64,000 nt of DNA from Carboxylicivirga sp. GTDB taxonomy: Bacteria; Bacteroidota; Bacteroidia; Bacteroidales; Marinilabiliaceae. The position numbers were made by a program, and so were the translations under genes. The stretch lies in assembly GCA_025210475.1 (NCBI GenBank), contig JAOARW010000030.1:1-64000 (forward strand). Direction: 5' to 3'. The notes beneath the pieces were generated by a model. That model searched no databases and was not told where the DNA came from. It was given only the letters and a program-made list of their open reading frames with translations. This document shows, piece after piece, positions 1 to 8,716 of this stretch (positions are counted from its first letter, which is position 1; each line of letters starts with the position of its first letter).

Positions 1-39
1 CGAGTAGGAACTAAAAACAAGTTTTTGTTGCTGTTCTAA
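1..39 (+). CDS. Possible C-terminal end of an upstream gene (partial)
   Basis: Frame 1 is open from the first base to a TAA at 37-39 and encodes a hydrophobic tail (about FLLLF at the end). Both other plus frames stop within the first 12 bases. The stop is followed about 30 bp later by a terminator-like hairpin, so this is plausibly the end of a gene that enters from the left. Only 12 codons are visible and no function can be given. Confidence 0.25.
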   Translation, partial: RVGTKNKFLLLF

Positions 40-69
40 CATTGAATGCGCTTAAGTTCTAATACAAAG

Positions 70-115
70 AAAGCAGTAAAAAGAGAATTGAATCTTCCTT
101 TTACTGCTTTTATTA
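70..115 (+). terminator. Rho-independent terminator-like hairpin
   Basis: A 12-bp perfect stem (70-81 with 99-110, AAAGCAGTAAAA/TTTTACTGCTTT) is followed by a short T run. It separates whatever enters from the left from the rightward cluster that begins at 175, so that cluster probably has its own promoter between here and 175. Confidence 0.6.
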
Positions 116-174
116 CTTAAGAGACTTTTTCAGTGGCCTCTACATCTGCCACCCTTTTTTAATACCAAAACAGG

Positions 175-558
175 ATGGAAAAAGAATATACTTATCAATC
201 GGAAACTATATCGTATCCGAATGCTCATGCAGCCGGTTCCTACTTTAAAGAAATCGTTCTTGATAGTTCTTATGAGCGTTGCACCGGTATTGCAATTCTT
301 GAAAGTCAAACAGGTGGAATTCCGGCTTTTCGCATCGGTCTTAATGACAAGGATAATCGCTATATCTCTGCTGTTCATAAAGACTTATTGAAGTCTGATA
401 AAGCAGCCGGCCTTGATGTTTCGAAACGTTTCTTACCTGTCAATATCAAAGCCCAGGGCCACAAGGTAAAGGTTGCGACTGTTCTTCCGGCTCCATTGGC
501 CAGTGACCTTGAATACGATATTGTATTCCTTCTTGAACGCGATAAACAGAAAGTTTAA
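175..558 (+). CDS. Hypothetical phage-region protein, 127 aa
   Basis: I do not recognise a family. The product has no signal peptide or membrane segment. It alternates short hydrophobic and polar stretches, as a beta-rich virion component would. It is the first gene after the terminator at 70-115, and its stop overlaps the next start (TAATG at 556-560), so it heads a translationally coupled cluster that runs into appendage genes. A minor structural role is an inference from position only. Confidence 0.75.
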   Translation: MEKEYTYQSETISYPNAHAAGSYFKEIVLDSSYERCTGIAILESQTGGIPAFRIGLNDKDNRYISAVHKDLLKSDKAAGLDVSKRFLPVNIKAQGHKVKVATVLPAPLASDLEYDIVFLLERDKQKV

Positions 559-845
559 TGAGGTTACTGACAAAACGTTTAGCAGTTGACACCATTAGCG
601 AAAGCGGAGAAACATTCAACGCCGATTTGGTGGTGAGTTTCACAGTTATCAATAAAGGCGCATCTGATTGTGAAATCGGTTACCAAGGTGAAGCTCCACT
701 CATGCGAATTGAGAAAGGAACCTCTGTCGAGTTCCCTGGTGATTCAGGTTACACATGGGACGGTGAGTGGGTGATCCGCTTTATAGGAAGTAATACCGGA
801 AATATCCAGGTGAGAAAAGCTATTGCAAGAACAAACGAGAGTTAA
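558..845 (+). CDS. Hypothetical small phage-region protein, 95 aa
   Basis: The start overlaps the stop of the upstream gene, which indicates coupled translation. The sequence is rich in Val, Thr, Gly and Ser with predicted short beta strands, and has no membrane segment or recognisable motif. Its position between the 127-aa gene and a 427-aa appendage-like protein suggests a small structural or spike-associated protein. The function is unknown. Confidence 0.75.
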   Translation: MRLLTKRLAVDTISESGETFNADLVVSFTVINKGASDCEIGYQGEAPLMRIEKGTSVEFPGDSGYTWDGEWVIRFIGSNTGNIQVRKAIARTNES

Positions 846-850
846 GCTAA

Positions 851-2134
851 ATGAGTACAGGTCGTATCATATCAAATAGCAGTAGTATTAAGGCACAAGC
901 TCCTTCATTGGTGGTTGTGTCTGATGGTACTATGAAGTTTCCTTCCGGGCATCCTGATTATTTTACCAGGTTACAACCGGATGGGATGTTATTGCTTGAC
1001 CTTTTTAATAATGAATACTCAGAGTTTAAGCTGAATGCTGACCGTGATTGCAATATTGAACTGTACAATCACATGGAAGGTTCGCGCTATAAGATATTTG
1101 TGTATAGAACCAAAGCTGAGCCAATCAATATTGGTTTAGATCGTGGCGCACAAACTTACATCATTCCTGGTATATCTGAAGGGGAAACAGAAAAGCTATT
1201 GGTGCTTGATGTTGAAGTAGCCATGCTAAATGGCATTCTCACTAATAAGATTGGGCCAACAAGCGAAAAACTGGATGAAATCATTGGAGCACTTAATACT
1301 TCTTCAATCAAGCTGAGTGAGGATATCACTTTTAATGGTGTTAAACAGGGTTCATACAAGGATGGAGATAAAATGACGGCAGGCGAAACAATGACCACTA
1401 TCTTAAAGAAATTTGCTCAAAAAGCTAATCCTGTTAGTTATTCAGCTCCATCATTCAGTATCAGTCCAAATAATCAAACAATTGAGGCCGGTACAAATGT
1501 CAATCCATCAATCATCCCATCTTTTGTACAGCGCGATGCCGGTGCATTGAATCGCTATTTGTTACAACTTTCCACAGGTGATGGTGCACCGGTTTCTTTA
1601 TTAGATGGTGCTGCTCTTAAAACCTATAATCAGGCTTTAATTCAAATTCAGGATGGTGCATACCTGGAATACACTGCAACGGCCTATTACGATGAAGGTT
1701 TAACTAAGTTAAATAACATGGGAGAGCCTGATCCGACTGGTAAGATACTGGCCGGAAGTGAATCTGATGTACTTCGATACTCTGGCATTCGTAAAGCATT
1801 TTATTCAGCGGACACCATAGTGGGCAATCCAGGTTCTTCATCTGACATACGTTCATTGGCCGGTAAAAAAGATAGTCCTGTAAATGGCACAAGCTTCACT
1901 TTAAACATTCCTGCAGGAACCAAGCGTGTTGTGTTTGCTTACCCTGCAACCTTACGCAATGTCACAAGCGTGAAATACGCAGAATTAGGTAATGGTGAAG
2001 TAGCAGATACCTTCCAGTTGATCAACTTTAATGTTGAAGGAGCCAACGGATATAAGGCCATTGCTTACAAAGTTTATGTATACACACCTGCAGTTCCTTT
2101 CAATGCAAGTGCAACCTATAATGTAACAATCTAA
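851..2134 (+). CDS. Appendage-like structural protein, 427 aa
   Basis: The N-terminal half has short beta-type segments. Residues about 155-195 contain a 'tfnGvkqGsykdGdkmtAGetm' type block followed by a 'vsYsaPsfsIspnnqtieaGtnv' block. From memory this arrangement is common in structural or receptor-binding proteins of Bacteroidetes phages, where an all-beta, Ig-like C-terminal region follows. Gly, Ser, Thr and Asn are abundant and there is no signal peptide. The stop overlaps the start of the tail-fibre-like gene by one base. A role in the virion appendage is likely; the exact role is unknown. Confidence 0.7.
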   Translation: MSTGRIISNSSSIKAQAPSLVVVSDGTMKFPSGHPDYFTRLQPDGMLLLDLFNNEYSEFKLNADRDCNIELYNHMEGSRYKIFVYRTKAEPINIGLDRGAQTYIIPGISEGETEKLLVLDVEVAMLNGILTNKIGPTSEKLDEIIGALNTSSIKLSEDITFNGVKQGSYKDGDKMTAGETMTTILKKFAQKANPVSYSAPSFSISPNNQTIEAGTNVNPSIIPSFVQRDAGALNRYLLQLSTGDGAPVSLLDGAALKTYNQALIQIQDGAYLEYTATAYYDEGLTKLNNMGEPDPTGKILAGSESDVLRYSGIRKAFYSADTIVGNPGSSSDIRSLAGKKDSPVNGTSFTLNIPAGTKRVVFAYPATLRNVTSVKYAELGNGEVADTFQLINFNVEGANGYKAIAYKVYVYTPAVPFNASATYNVTI

Positions 2135-3519
2135 TGGTCGCATTACCTCTTCCAAAGCCATATAAGCGATTAGGAAGTTTTCCTATAGATGAAGATTCAG
2201 TGTTTTTAACACAAGAGTCCATGGAAGCATATATTGCCGGTGGATCATCTTATCCTGGTCATATTGTAGCCCTGGTTAGTATTGTCCAAAATAAGGTTGA
2301 TACTTTTAAGATACTCCCGGATAAAACTTATGTAGCTACTGGCGGAAGCGATGAGAAAAATAAAGGTTGGAAGGCTACTGAAGCCCAGCTTAAAACAGAC
2401 TTGCCAGTTGGTGAAAATGGTTGGTTTGCACTGATTGGAGAAACTGATACCTTTTGGACATGGGATGCAGACACAAATGCCTGGGTAAATACAAACAGTT
2501 CTCAGGCTCCACTATCAGTAGACGCTAATCCAATCGAGGGCAGTATTAATCCAGTGAGTTCAGGAGGTGCTTATGCAGCTTTATTGAATAAGGCTGATAA
2601 GAATCATACACACGAAGTAGATGCAGTTCCTACGCAAGATAGTACTAATCCAGTAAGTTCAGGCGGTGCACATACGGCACTTGGTAATAAAGCAGATAAA
2701 GCGACTGGTGGAACAGAGGGCAATCTAACAAAGCTAGATGCTAACGGCAATCCCATTGATTCTAATATTAAAGCTGATACAGTTCTCCAAACTGGTAATA
2801 TTGACTTATCAGATATCGAAGTTGGAGAAAAGAAAATTGTGACAGTTAAGAAACTGGCTGATGGTTCAGCGGTTGTTGGTGAGGCTATATCTCAACTGGA
2901 CAAACTTGGAGCACCAAGTTTAAGTGACCTATTGGATGAAACCAATCCTCTTTGGGATGGTGATGAAATTGTAATTACAGGCGATAACCTTACAGGAGCA
3001 TTAGGAGAAAACTCACAGGAATACCGAATAGGTTCAGACTTCTTCCTTTGCGTTTCTCATAATACTGGTACGGATATTACAAATGGCAGTGCTACTTGGG
3101 TTAGAAACCGTGGACAAGATTCGTTAACCGTTGGAGTGGCTCATGATGATAATATAATCGGAGAACTTGAAACAGAGAGCGGGTGGAGCGTTGCCAATTT
3201 CAAACAAATAGCTAATAAGAGTAAGAAAGGGACTTGGTTCCGGGCTATAACAGGTGGCTACCTGTACATGTGCATAGACAAAACAAATGGATGGACACGC
3301 GTTGGCTTTCCCACTGCATCCGACCTGGAAATAACATCAATATCACATCCCGCACTTACGACCAACCTTAATGTACATGACTTTGCTACCAATGGTATGT
3401 ATGATGAAAGTGCAGATGTTGCAAACGAATCAGCAGAGCAAGGTCAGGAATTTTGGGATACCGCAAACAACGCTTGGTACAAACGCAATATGAATGGTTA
3501 CTGGGCTAAAATGAATTGA
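2134..3519 (+). CDS. Tail-fibre/spike-like protein with repeated fibre motifs, 461 aa
   Basis: Residues about 135-190 contain two copies of a fibre-shaft module: NPVSSGGAYAALLNKADKNH and a second with NPVSSGGAHTALGNKADK. Such modules are typical of long trimeric phage fibres. The C-terminal part is Trp/Gly/Asn-rich and globular, as expected for a receptor-binding tip. The gene starts on the last base of the upstream stop (TAATG) and is coupled to the next reading frame. A host-recognition fibre or spike is the best reading. A tailless virion with spikes would also fit, since no tail-tube or tape-measure gene is visible in the window. Confidence 0.75.
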   Translation: MVALPLPKPYKRLGSFPIDEDSVFLTQESMEAYIAGGSSYPGHIVALVSIVQNKVDTFKILPDKTYVATGGSDEKNKGWKATEAQLKTDLPVGENGWFALIGETDTFWTWDADTNAWVNTNSSQAPLSVDANPIEGSINPVSSGGAYAALLNKADKNHTHEVDAVPTQDSTNPVSSGGAHTALGNKADKATGGTEGNLTKLDANGNPIDSNIKADTVLQTGNIDLSDIEVGEKKIVTVKKLADGSAVVGEAISQLDKLGAPSLSDLLDETNPLWDGDEIVITGDNLTGALGENSQEYRIGSDFFLCVSHNTGTDITNGSATWVRNRGQDSLTVGVAHDDNIIGELETESGWSVANFKQIANKSKKGTWFRAITGGYLYMCIDKTNGWTRVGFPTASDLEITSISHPALTTNLNVHDFATNGMYDESADVANESAEQGQEFWDTANNAWYKRNMNGYWAKMN

Positions 3520-3521
3520 CA

Positions 3522-4247
3522 ATGAGCTTACTTAAACAAAATGGAGTTAACGGAAAAATCATCAGGGCACAAGGTTCTGGTAAAGTGCTTAAGCAGAATT
3601 ACAACTTTGGTGATTTTCTAAATAACAATTACAATACAGGATATTTCTATTTGCAATTTCAGCATTCAGCACTCATTCATACTTTTATGATTTGGGCAGA
3701 AGCAAAAGTGGGAATGCCTGACAATAAAACAAACACGATAATAGGCAGTCCAATATTTGCAGTAAGAAAACAAGCGGTACGAAATTATCCTGATTTTTAT
3801 GCTAACGGTGGAGTATGGTGTTATCAGGACCCTATAAAAGGTACTTATAGCGCAGATAGAAGAGGGTTATATATGCATAGTCCTACAACACATAAGGTTG
3901 ATGCATATTATAAGGCATACAAAACTACAGCTCCTGTTGATCCACTGAAATTAAGTGTTGCTCAGTACTCAAAAATTCCAAGAGTAGTATTTTTTGACAG
4001 GGAGATACTGTCAACTGAAATGATTTACTACTACAATAACAATCTCGGAAATGATTTATTGAATCAAGAAGGGTTGATTTCTGATTTCAACTTCACTAAG
4101 GGCGAATGTGAGGTAGTTACCGTTGATTCAGTCGAATATGCAGGATTCAAAGATTCAATTAGTGGGATGCATTGCTACTTCACAAATCTACCAGCTGGCA
4201 CTCCACAGGAACAAGTAGACTTCGTTAATAATAATCTCTTTTACTAA
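3522..4247 (+). CDS. LamG/concanavalin-like domain protein, 241 aa
   Basis: I use ATG 3522 rather than the in-frame TTG at 3516, because the ATG follows the preceding stop by two bases. Residues about 160-190 read like the end of a LamG/concanavalin-type jelly roll (VVFFDREILSTEMIYYYNNN, compare 'fnRaLSeaEI..lYNn' in that fold). This is followed by a 'lisdFNFtkGe...fkDSisG' segment that matches the 'yw.fdegsg..v.DsSgn' strand of the same fold in permuted order. The product may bind glycans as part of the appendage. The fold call rests on pattern memory. Confidence 0.65.
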   Translation: MSLLKQNGVNGKIIRAQGSGKVLKQNYNFGDFLNNNYNTGYFYLQFQHSALIHTFMIWAEAKVGMPDNKTNTIIGSPIFAVRKQAVRNYPDFYANGGVWCYQDPIKGTYSADRRGLYMHSPTTHKVDAYYKAYKTTAPVDPLKLSVAQYSKIPRVVFFDREILSTEMIYYYNNNLGNDLLNQEGLISDFNFTKGECEVVTVDSVEYAGFKDSISGMHCYFTNLPAGTPQEQVDFVNNNLFY

Positions 4248-4612
4248 TGGGAACTAAAATTGGTTTAATAGAATCATCAAAATTTGAGGTGCTTAACTAC
4301 CCCCAAATTTTACACGATAGCTTTAATACGATTGTACGTAATGGAGTTGAATATAAACAGTTGTTTGCCTTTGAACACTACATCAAAGATTACCCTTTCG
4401 AGTTGGTATTTGATACGATGAATGCATACGAGACATGGGCACAAAAAGGAGTCGATAAAAGAATTAAAAAAGCTGAATACGATTGGACGCAGAATAAAGC
4501 TCTTATTACTATTGCGGATCCTAACTTTCCTGGTCCACATGAATTCGAATGTACTACAACCTGGACCGAGGTCGATTGCCAAGCAGCCATAAATAACAAA
4601 TTTCCAAATTAA
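4247..4612 (+). CDS. Hypothetical phage-region protein, 121 aa
   Basis: The start overlaps the previous stop (TAATG). The product is soluble, with several Trp and aromatic residues and no signal or membrane segment. I do not recognise it. Coupling to the upstream genes suggests it is an accessory or chaperone of the appendage proteins. Confidence 0.7.
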   Translation: MGTKIGLIESSKFEVLNYPQILHDSFNTIVRNGVEYKQLFAFEHYIKDYPFELVFDTMNAYETWAQKGVDKRIKKAEYDWTQNKALITIADPNFPGPHEFECTTTWTEVDCQAAINNKFPN

Positions 4613-4617
4613 TCATC

Positions 4618-5187
4618 ATGACACAACTAAAAAACGCCTTTATAAACAATGCAGTTCGCATAATTTTTGCGGCTATAATCGGGCTTATTACAATAGCTTA
4701 TGCAGCCTGTAAAGAACCGGTACAAGAGATTTTCTCCTTACCGGGACAAATGAATGAGATGCAAGCTCAGATGACAAGCAATGACCAATTGCTTATGAAT
4801 GTCTTAAATGAGCAACGAAGAACCGATTCCGTAATCCTGGAACAAATTGTCAAGCTCCAGACTTCAGACAACACACTTCGTGTCGAGGTGGGAACCATTA
4901 AAACATATATGCATGCCATCAAAGATGAATTACCGGCATTGCATCAACGTTTTAATGATATTGAAAATACCGTTAAAAATGCCCAGGGCTTTAGTGAATA
5001 TGCCTCTAAAGAATCTATGAATCCCATTTACAACAAAGAAAAGTTTAATATCTGGAGACAGAATAAAGAGCTAAGGCAGCACAGTAGGTTCTATGATAAG
5101 ATATGCTCCAGGAACCCACGACTCCAGACTATAAATACAGCCAACAATAAGTCGATAAAATCCTATCGATTTTCAACCAATAATTAA
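4618..5187 (+). CDS. Membrane-anchored coiled-coil protein, 189 aa
   Basis: One N-terminal transmembrane segment (about residues 12-30) is followed by a helical region (about 40-125) with heptad-like spacing and many Gln, Glu and Asp residues. The C-terminal 50 residues are basic (Arg, Lys, Asn-rich). The segment ends in a Cys (IAYAAC), but this is a poor lipobox, so a plain membrane anchor is preferred. This layout resembles phage spanin or virion membrane proteins, but no family is recognised. Confidence 0.65.
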   Translation: MTQLKNAFINNAVRIIFAAIIGLITIAYAACKEPVQEIFSLPGQMNEMQAQMTSNDQLLMNVLNEQRRTDSVILEQIVKLQTSDNTLRVEVGTIKTYMHAIKDELPALHQRFNDIENTVKNAQGFSEYASKESMNPIYNKEKFNIWRQNKELRQHSRFYDKICSRNPRLQTINTANNKSIKSYRFSTNN

Positions 5188-5198
5188 TACCGATATCA

Positions 5199-6569
5199 AT
5201 GACTAAAAAACCACTAATTGAACAGATTGGTGAGGGCATTCAGAATGCCTTGGGTATCGAAGATTCTGGCAAGGGGCAATATGTTCCGGCCATTAAAAAG
5301 ATACCGACCATTAAGCGAAAGCCAACTCCTGAAGAAAAACGTAAGGCCTACCTTCAGCGCAAGAATAAAGCAGCACTCAACAACCGTTTAAGGCGTGTTG
5401 AGCGTGGTCAGCGTAATGTAAATAATGCCACACGAAGGCTTAACCATGGGGTTCGTTATGTGCAGCAAAAAAGTCGTGAACATGGTCAGATGCATCGTAC
5501 GATCAAACGTAATGAGAAGCAAATAAAGCAGCTTCAGCGTGAGCTCAGCTTGCAAAAGCGTTATGTTCGCATGTTACTTCAGAAATGGGAGCGCAAGAAT
5601 GCTAAAGTGTTGCGTTCAATGGATGCCAGGTTTCGTAAGCAACTAAAACGTAACCAAACTTCACAATTCAATGCTTATGCTCGTAAACGCATTCAGCAAC
5701 GTCGTGCAGCTGCAAAAAAAAAGTCGCTTTTACTAAGAAGAAAAGCATTAATGCGTCAGCGTTCTTTAAGACGCCGAAGGGGTATCTCTTCCCATGGCAG
5801 AAAATCCTATATGAGAAGACCAAAATTACGTCGTCGTATCGCTAGGTCAAGGTATCGTCGTCCGGTTCGAAGAAAAACTATTAGAAGGCCCATAAGACGA
5901 AGAATCATTCGCCGACCTTCAATTAGAAGGAACATTCGCAGAAAGCCTGTTAGGCGGCCAATACGGAGACGAGTTATCAGACGTCCTGTTCGAAGATCAT
6001 CAACCAGGAGAAGATACAAACGCCCTGTTCGCAGACGTGTTGTCAGACGTCCTGTTCGTAAGCGCATCTTTCGTAGACCGGTAAAACGTAAAGTTGTCCG
6101 CAGGCCTAAATATCGCAGACCATCCCGAAGGCGAGTAATCAGACGTCGGGTTCGTAGACCTTCAACCAGGAGAAGATACAAACGCCCTGTTCGCAGACGC
6201 GTTGTCAGACGTTCTGTTCGTAAGCGCATCATTCGTAGACCGGTGAAACGTAGAGTTGTCCGCAGGCCTAAATATCGCAGACCATCCCGAAGGCGAGTAA
6301 TCAGACGTCGGGTTCGCAGACCTTCAACCAGGAGAAGATACAAACGTCCGGTTCGCAGACGCATCACTCGCAGACCAGTGAGACGAAGAGTTGTCCGTAG
6401 GCCAAAATACCGCCGACCATCTCGAAGGCGAATAGTCAGGCGACCTAGCAGACGAATTGTAAGAAGATCATCACGCAGAATCAAACGGCGTCGTCCGGTT
6501 TCCAAAAGGAATTACCGTCGTCCGGTTCGCCGATCATACAGACCTAGCCGCAAACGCAGGCGCAGATAA
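5199..6569 (+). CDS. Arginine-rich, protamine-like nucleic-acid-binding protein, 456 aa
   Basis: Residues 1-50 are ordinary. About 50-180 is a basic, probably coiled-coil region (Gln/Arg/Lys with heptad-like hydrophobics). From about residue 190 to the end the chain is almost only Arg, Pro, Val, Ile, Lys and Tyr in repeats such as RRPVRRRVV; in one 54-residue unit 31 residues are Arg or Lys. The DNA carries a 162-bp tandem repeat (6001-6440). A chain of this charge must bind nucleic acid. By analogy with protamines and the Arg-rich core proteins of adenoviruses, it could condense the packaged genome. The long antisense frame at 5807-6505 is a by-product of the codon repeats. Confidence 0.8.
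   Translation: MTKKPLIEQIGEGIQNALGIEDSGKGQYVPAIKKIPTIKRKPTPEEKRKAYLQRKNKAALNNRLRRVERGQRNVNNATRRLNHGVRYVQQKSREHGQMHRTIKRNEKQIKQLQRELSLQKRYVRMLLQKWERKNAKVLRSMDARFRKQLKRNQTSQFNAYARKRIQQRRAAAKKKSLLLRRKALMRQRSLRRRRGISSHGRKSYMRRPKLRRRIARSRYRRPVRRKTIRRPIRRRIIRRPSIRRNIRRKPVRRPIRRRVIRRPVRRSSTRRRYKRPVRRRVVRRPVRKRIFRRPVKRKVVRRPKYRRPSRRRVIRRRVRRPSTRRRYKRPVRRRVVRRSVRKRIIRRPVKRRVVRRPKYRRPSRRRVIRRRVRRPSTRRRYKRPVRRRITRRPVRRRVVRRPKYRRPSRRRIVRRPSRRIVRRSSRRIKRRRPVSKRNYRRPVRRSYRPSRKRRRR
6001..6440 (+). repeat. 162-bp in-frame tandem repeat, about 2.7 copies
   Basis: The sequence beginning CAACCAGGAGAAGATACAAA starts at 6001, 6163 and 6325, exactly 162 bp apart. Units 1 and 2 are nearly identical over their full length. 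Unit 3 has lost about 27 bp (one 9-residue subrepeat) and decays after about 6440. The unit is 54 codons and keeps the reading frame of the Arg-rich protein, so copy number could change without frameshift. Confidence 0.9.
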
Positions 6570-6601
6570 TTAACACTTAAAATCTCATAAACCGCAATAC
6601 T

Positions 6602-7408
6602 ATGAATATTAAGCAGACAGCATCTCACTTGCAACGTTCAGGACAACCATTTGATGTCATTATCTCAACGAATGGTGTTGAATCAGTCCTATATAGTAAC
6701 CTGGAGCCAACTGATGTTGAAGGATTGCTCAACGAAGTTATTGAATCACGCAATCCGGAAGCAATCATTATCCAGGAGAAAAAGAGGAACGGCTCAACCA
6801 ACTTGAAGCAAGGGAAATTTCCTGTTACACTTGAAGGGCTTGCACCTTCGCAACCTGTTACACCAATGCAAACACCTGTACAATCAGTGCCTTCAGACTT
6901 CAAAGATTATGTGATTGATGATTTGAAGGAGAAAAACGGCAAGTTAGAAACTCGTGTCAACAAGCTTGAAACTGAAAACGAACAGCTCAAAAAAGACAAT
7001 TTTGAACTGGAGAAGGAAAACAAGTATAAAGACAAGGAGTTTGAGCTTACCCAAAAAGAGAAGGATGCAGAGCGTACTAATGGTTTGGCAGGTATAATAG
7101 AAACTGTATCTACAAACCCGGCATTAGCTACGGTTGCAGCAACTGCAATTGGTCGTTTGATGGGAATGGATATGACAGGACTTGCTCCAGGATTAGATGG
7201 AAGTGATCCGGCTCCGGCACAGCCTCAGCCAACCGGTGGAAGTTCAACGCAACAACAGGTATTGAATTACCTACAACAGTGGTTTGCTAAGTTGGATGAT
7301 GAAACGCTAACGCAATTCTTCCAATTAACTGCCTACATCACTCAAGATGTATCAATCATTCCTCAATTAATTGACATTGTAAAGCCTGATGAAAATGAAG
7401 CAGCTTAA
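6602..7408 (+). CDS. Coiled-coil protein, 268 aa
   Basis: A globular N-terminus (about 1-60) is followed by a Pro/Gln linker (85-105), a strong coiled coil (about 105-155, repeated Leu-Glu-x-Glu/Lys heptads), an Ala/Thr-rich hydrophobic stretch (about 165-190), a Pro/Gln/Gly linker and a helical C-terminus. I do not recognise the family. The hydrophobic stretch may insert into or lie against a membrane. The gene lies just after the Arg-rich protein and overlaps the next small gene, so it is likely made with the virion components. Confidence 0.7.
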   Translation: MNIKQTASHLQRSGQPFDVIISTNGVESVLYSNLEPTDVEGLLNEVIESRNPEAIIIQEKKRNGSTNLKQGKFPVTLEGLAPSQPVTPMQTPVQSVPSDFKDYVIDDLKEKNGKLETRVNKLETENEQLKKDNFELEKENKYKDKEFELTQKEKDAERTNGLAGIIETVSTNPALATVAATAIGRLMGMDMTGLAPGLDGSDPAPAQPQPTGGSSTQQQVLNYLQQWFAKLDDETLTQFFQLTAYITQDVSIIPQLIDIVKPDENEAA

Positions 7409-7577
7409 TATTCCAGTATCGAAAGAGATCAATAGTGTCAGCGATGAAATAGACATCATCACAAGTGTTCAGTCCATAGTTGAAAACCTGACAGTGGAGA
7501 ATCTTAAAGTTCTTGCTGAAAAGAGTCGAAAGCCAGGCGTGAACAAGAAGATTCAAACCTATAAAAAGTTCATGTAA
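7389..7577 (+). CDS. Small helical protein, about 62 aa
   Basis: It overlaps the end of the upstream gene in another frame; two starts are possible (7389 or 7395). The stop overlaps the start of the next gene (TAATG at 7575-7579), which supports real, coupled translation. The product is Lys/Glu/Val-rich and helical with no membrane segment or known motif. Confidence 0.55.
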   Translation: MKMKQLNIPVSKEINSVSDEIDIITSVQSIVENLTVENLKVLAEKSRKPGVNKKIQTYKKFM

Positions 7578-8065
7578 TGATACCAATGTTAGCCGCAGCT
7601 TCAAATATCAAAGGTGACGCAGTTAAAAAAGCCGGAATTATCGTCGGTGGAGCTGTTGTTGTTGGTGTAGGCATTTATGCTTATAAAAAGTGGAAGCATA
7701 AGCAAGATGTTCAAGCCACAACAAGTAAATATGGGGATGGCTCCAAAGAAGGATTAGCTGTTCAATATGCCAGCTTACTTTATTCCGCTTTACACGCAGG
7801 ATGGTTCGGCGCTACTGAAGATGAAAAAGCAATATACGCAACGGCATTAAAAATACACCAAAATAAAATTCCACTGGTGACAGTCAGCAATGCCTATCGG
7901 AAAATGTATAAAAAAGAGCTGATAACAGAACTTAACCGCCTTTTAAAACCTGAAGAACTGACAACCTTTAATAATGCCTTAAATGGTAAGTATAAACCGG
8001 TTAAAAAGCCCAATATTCTATGGTCGGCAGCTAAAGCTACAAACCCAATATTAAGTTTTTTTTAA
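7577..8065 (+). CDS. Single-span membrane protein, 162 aa
   Basis: One Gly/Val-rich transmembrane segment (about residues 17-36, AGIIVGGAVVVGVGIYAYKK) is followed by a Lys-rich stop-transfer stretch. The rest is soluble and helical (residues about 50-150). It overlaps the preceding stop and is separated from the next ATG by six bases. It belongs to a run of small membrane proteins (7.6-10.1 kb). No family is recognised. Confidence 0.7.
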   Translation: MIPMLAAASNIKGDAVKKAGIIVGGAVVVGVGIYAYKKWKHKQDVQATTSKYGDGSKEGLAVQYASLLYSALHAGWFGATEDEKAIYATALKIHQNKIPLVTVSNAYRKMYKKELITELNRLLKPEELTTFNNALNGKYKPVKKPNILWSAAKATNPILSFF

Positions 8066-8071
8066 TTGCTT

Positions 8072-8713
8072 ATGAAAGAATTACTCATAGTTGGAGGTTT
8101 GTTTACGGCGGCTGTTATTTATAGCAACCGCCCTAATCATCCTTTTATAAAAACGATAAAATCAACAATTGCTCCAGATAGTTTTCCATTAAAGCCTGGA
8201 GACAATAATGAGATGGTTGCTAATGTGCAAAAAGCATTGATTAACCTTGGAGGTGAATACTCCAATCTGGTTATGGCCGGAGGCGGTGTTAATGGTGAGT
8301 TCAACGAACAAACTGCACAGGCTTTAAAAAGAGCCGGCTTTATTGGTAATATCTCCAAAATGGATTATCAGAAACTTATCACCAACAACCAGGCGTTACG
8401 CAACATTGCTTATGTGATTGATGTGGATGGAACGCCCATTTACAGCGGTGTATCAGACAGCCACATTCCTAACTATGGCTATGGTCGTGATTTGATAATG
8501 AAGCTTCCATGTAAAACACACCTGGGAACTGCCACCGGTAACTTCCGAAATGGCATGGTGGAGATTGCTACCAACATCAATTCCAGACGTGTAAAATTTT
8601 GGGTGCCAACTTCAAAAACAGGCATGTTGTCTCAAGCTGAGTATGACGCCATGAAGTCTACCCGGGTATTACCCAAAAGTGATGAAGCCAAAATGAAACT
8701 ATTAAAAGTCTAA
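8072..8713 (+). CDS. Membrane-anchored peptidoglycan-binding protein, about 213 aa
   Basis: ATG 8072 is preferred to the in-frame TTG at 8066. An N-terminal transmembrane segment (about residues 2-18) is followed by a putative PG_binding_1-type domain (about 35-95: 'PGDNNEMVANVQKALINLGG ... GVNGEFNEQTAQALKRAGF', the usual xVxxvQxaLnxlG...vDGxfGxxTxxAl pattern). An unassigned C-terminal domain (about 100-213) follows. The protein sits directly upstream of the endolysin and probably anchors to or penetrates the cell wall during entry or lysis. No catalytic motif is seen in the C-terminal domain. Confidence 0.7.
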   Translation: MKELLIVGGLFTAAVIYSNRPNHPFIKTIKSTIAPDSFPLKPGDNNEMVANVQKALINLGGEYSNLVMAGGGVNGEFNEQTAQALKRAGFIGNISKMDYQKLITNNQALRNIAYVIDVDGTPIYSGVSDSHIPNYGYGRDLIMKLPCKTHLGTATGNFRNGMVEIATNINSRRVKFWVPTSKTGMLSQAEYDAMKSTRVLPKSDEAKMKLLKV

Positions 8714-8716
8714 GCT

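Noticed and set aside
6001..6440. Tandem repeats resembling a CRISPR or an origin
   Set aside because: The period is 162 bp, in frame with coding sequence, with near-identical rather than variable intervals.
5807..6505. Long minus-strand reading frame (232 codons) opposite the Arg-rich gene
   Set aside because: It is created by the Arg/Pro codon repeats on the plus strand, shows only Leu/Arg/Thr-type low-complexity sequence and has no start context.
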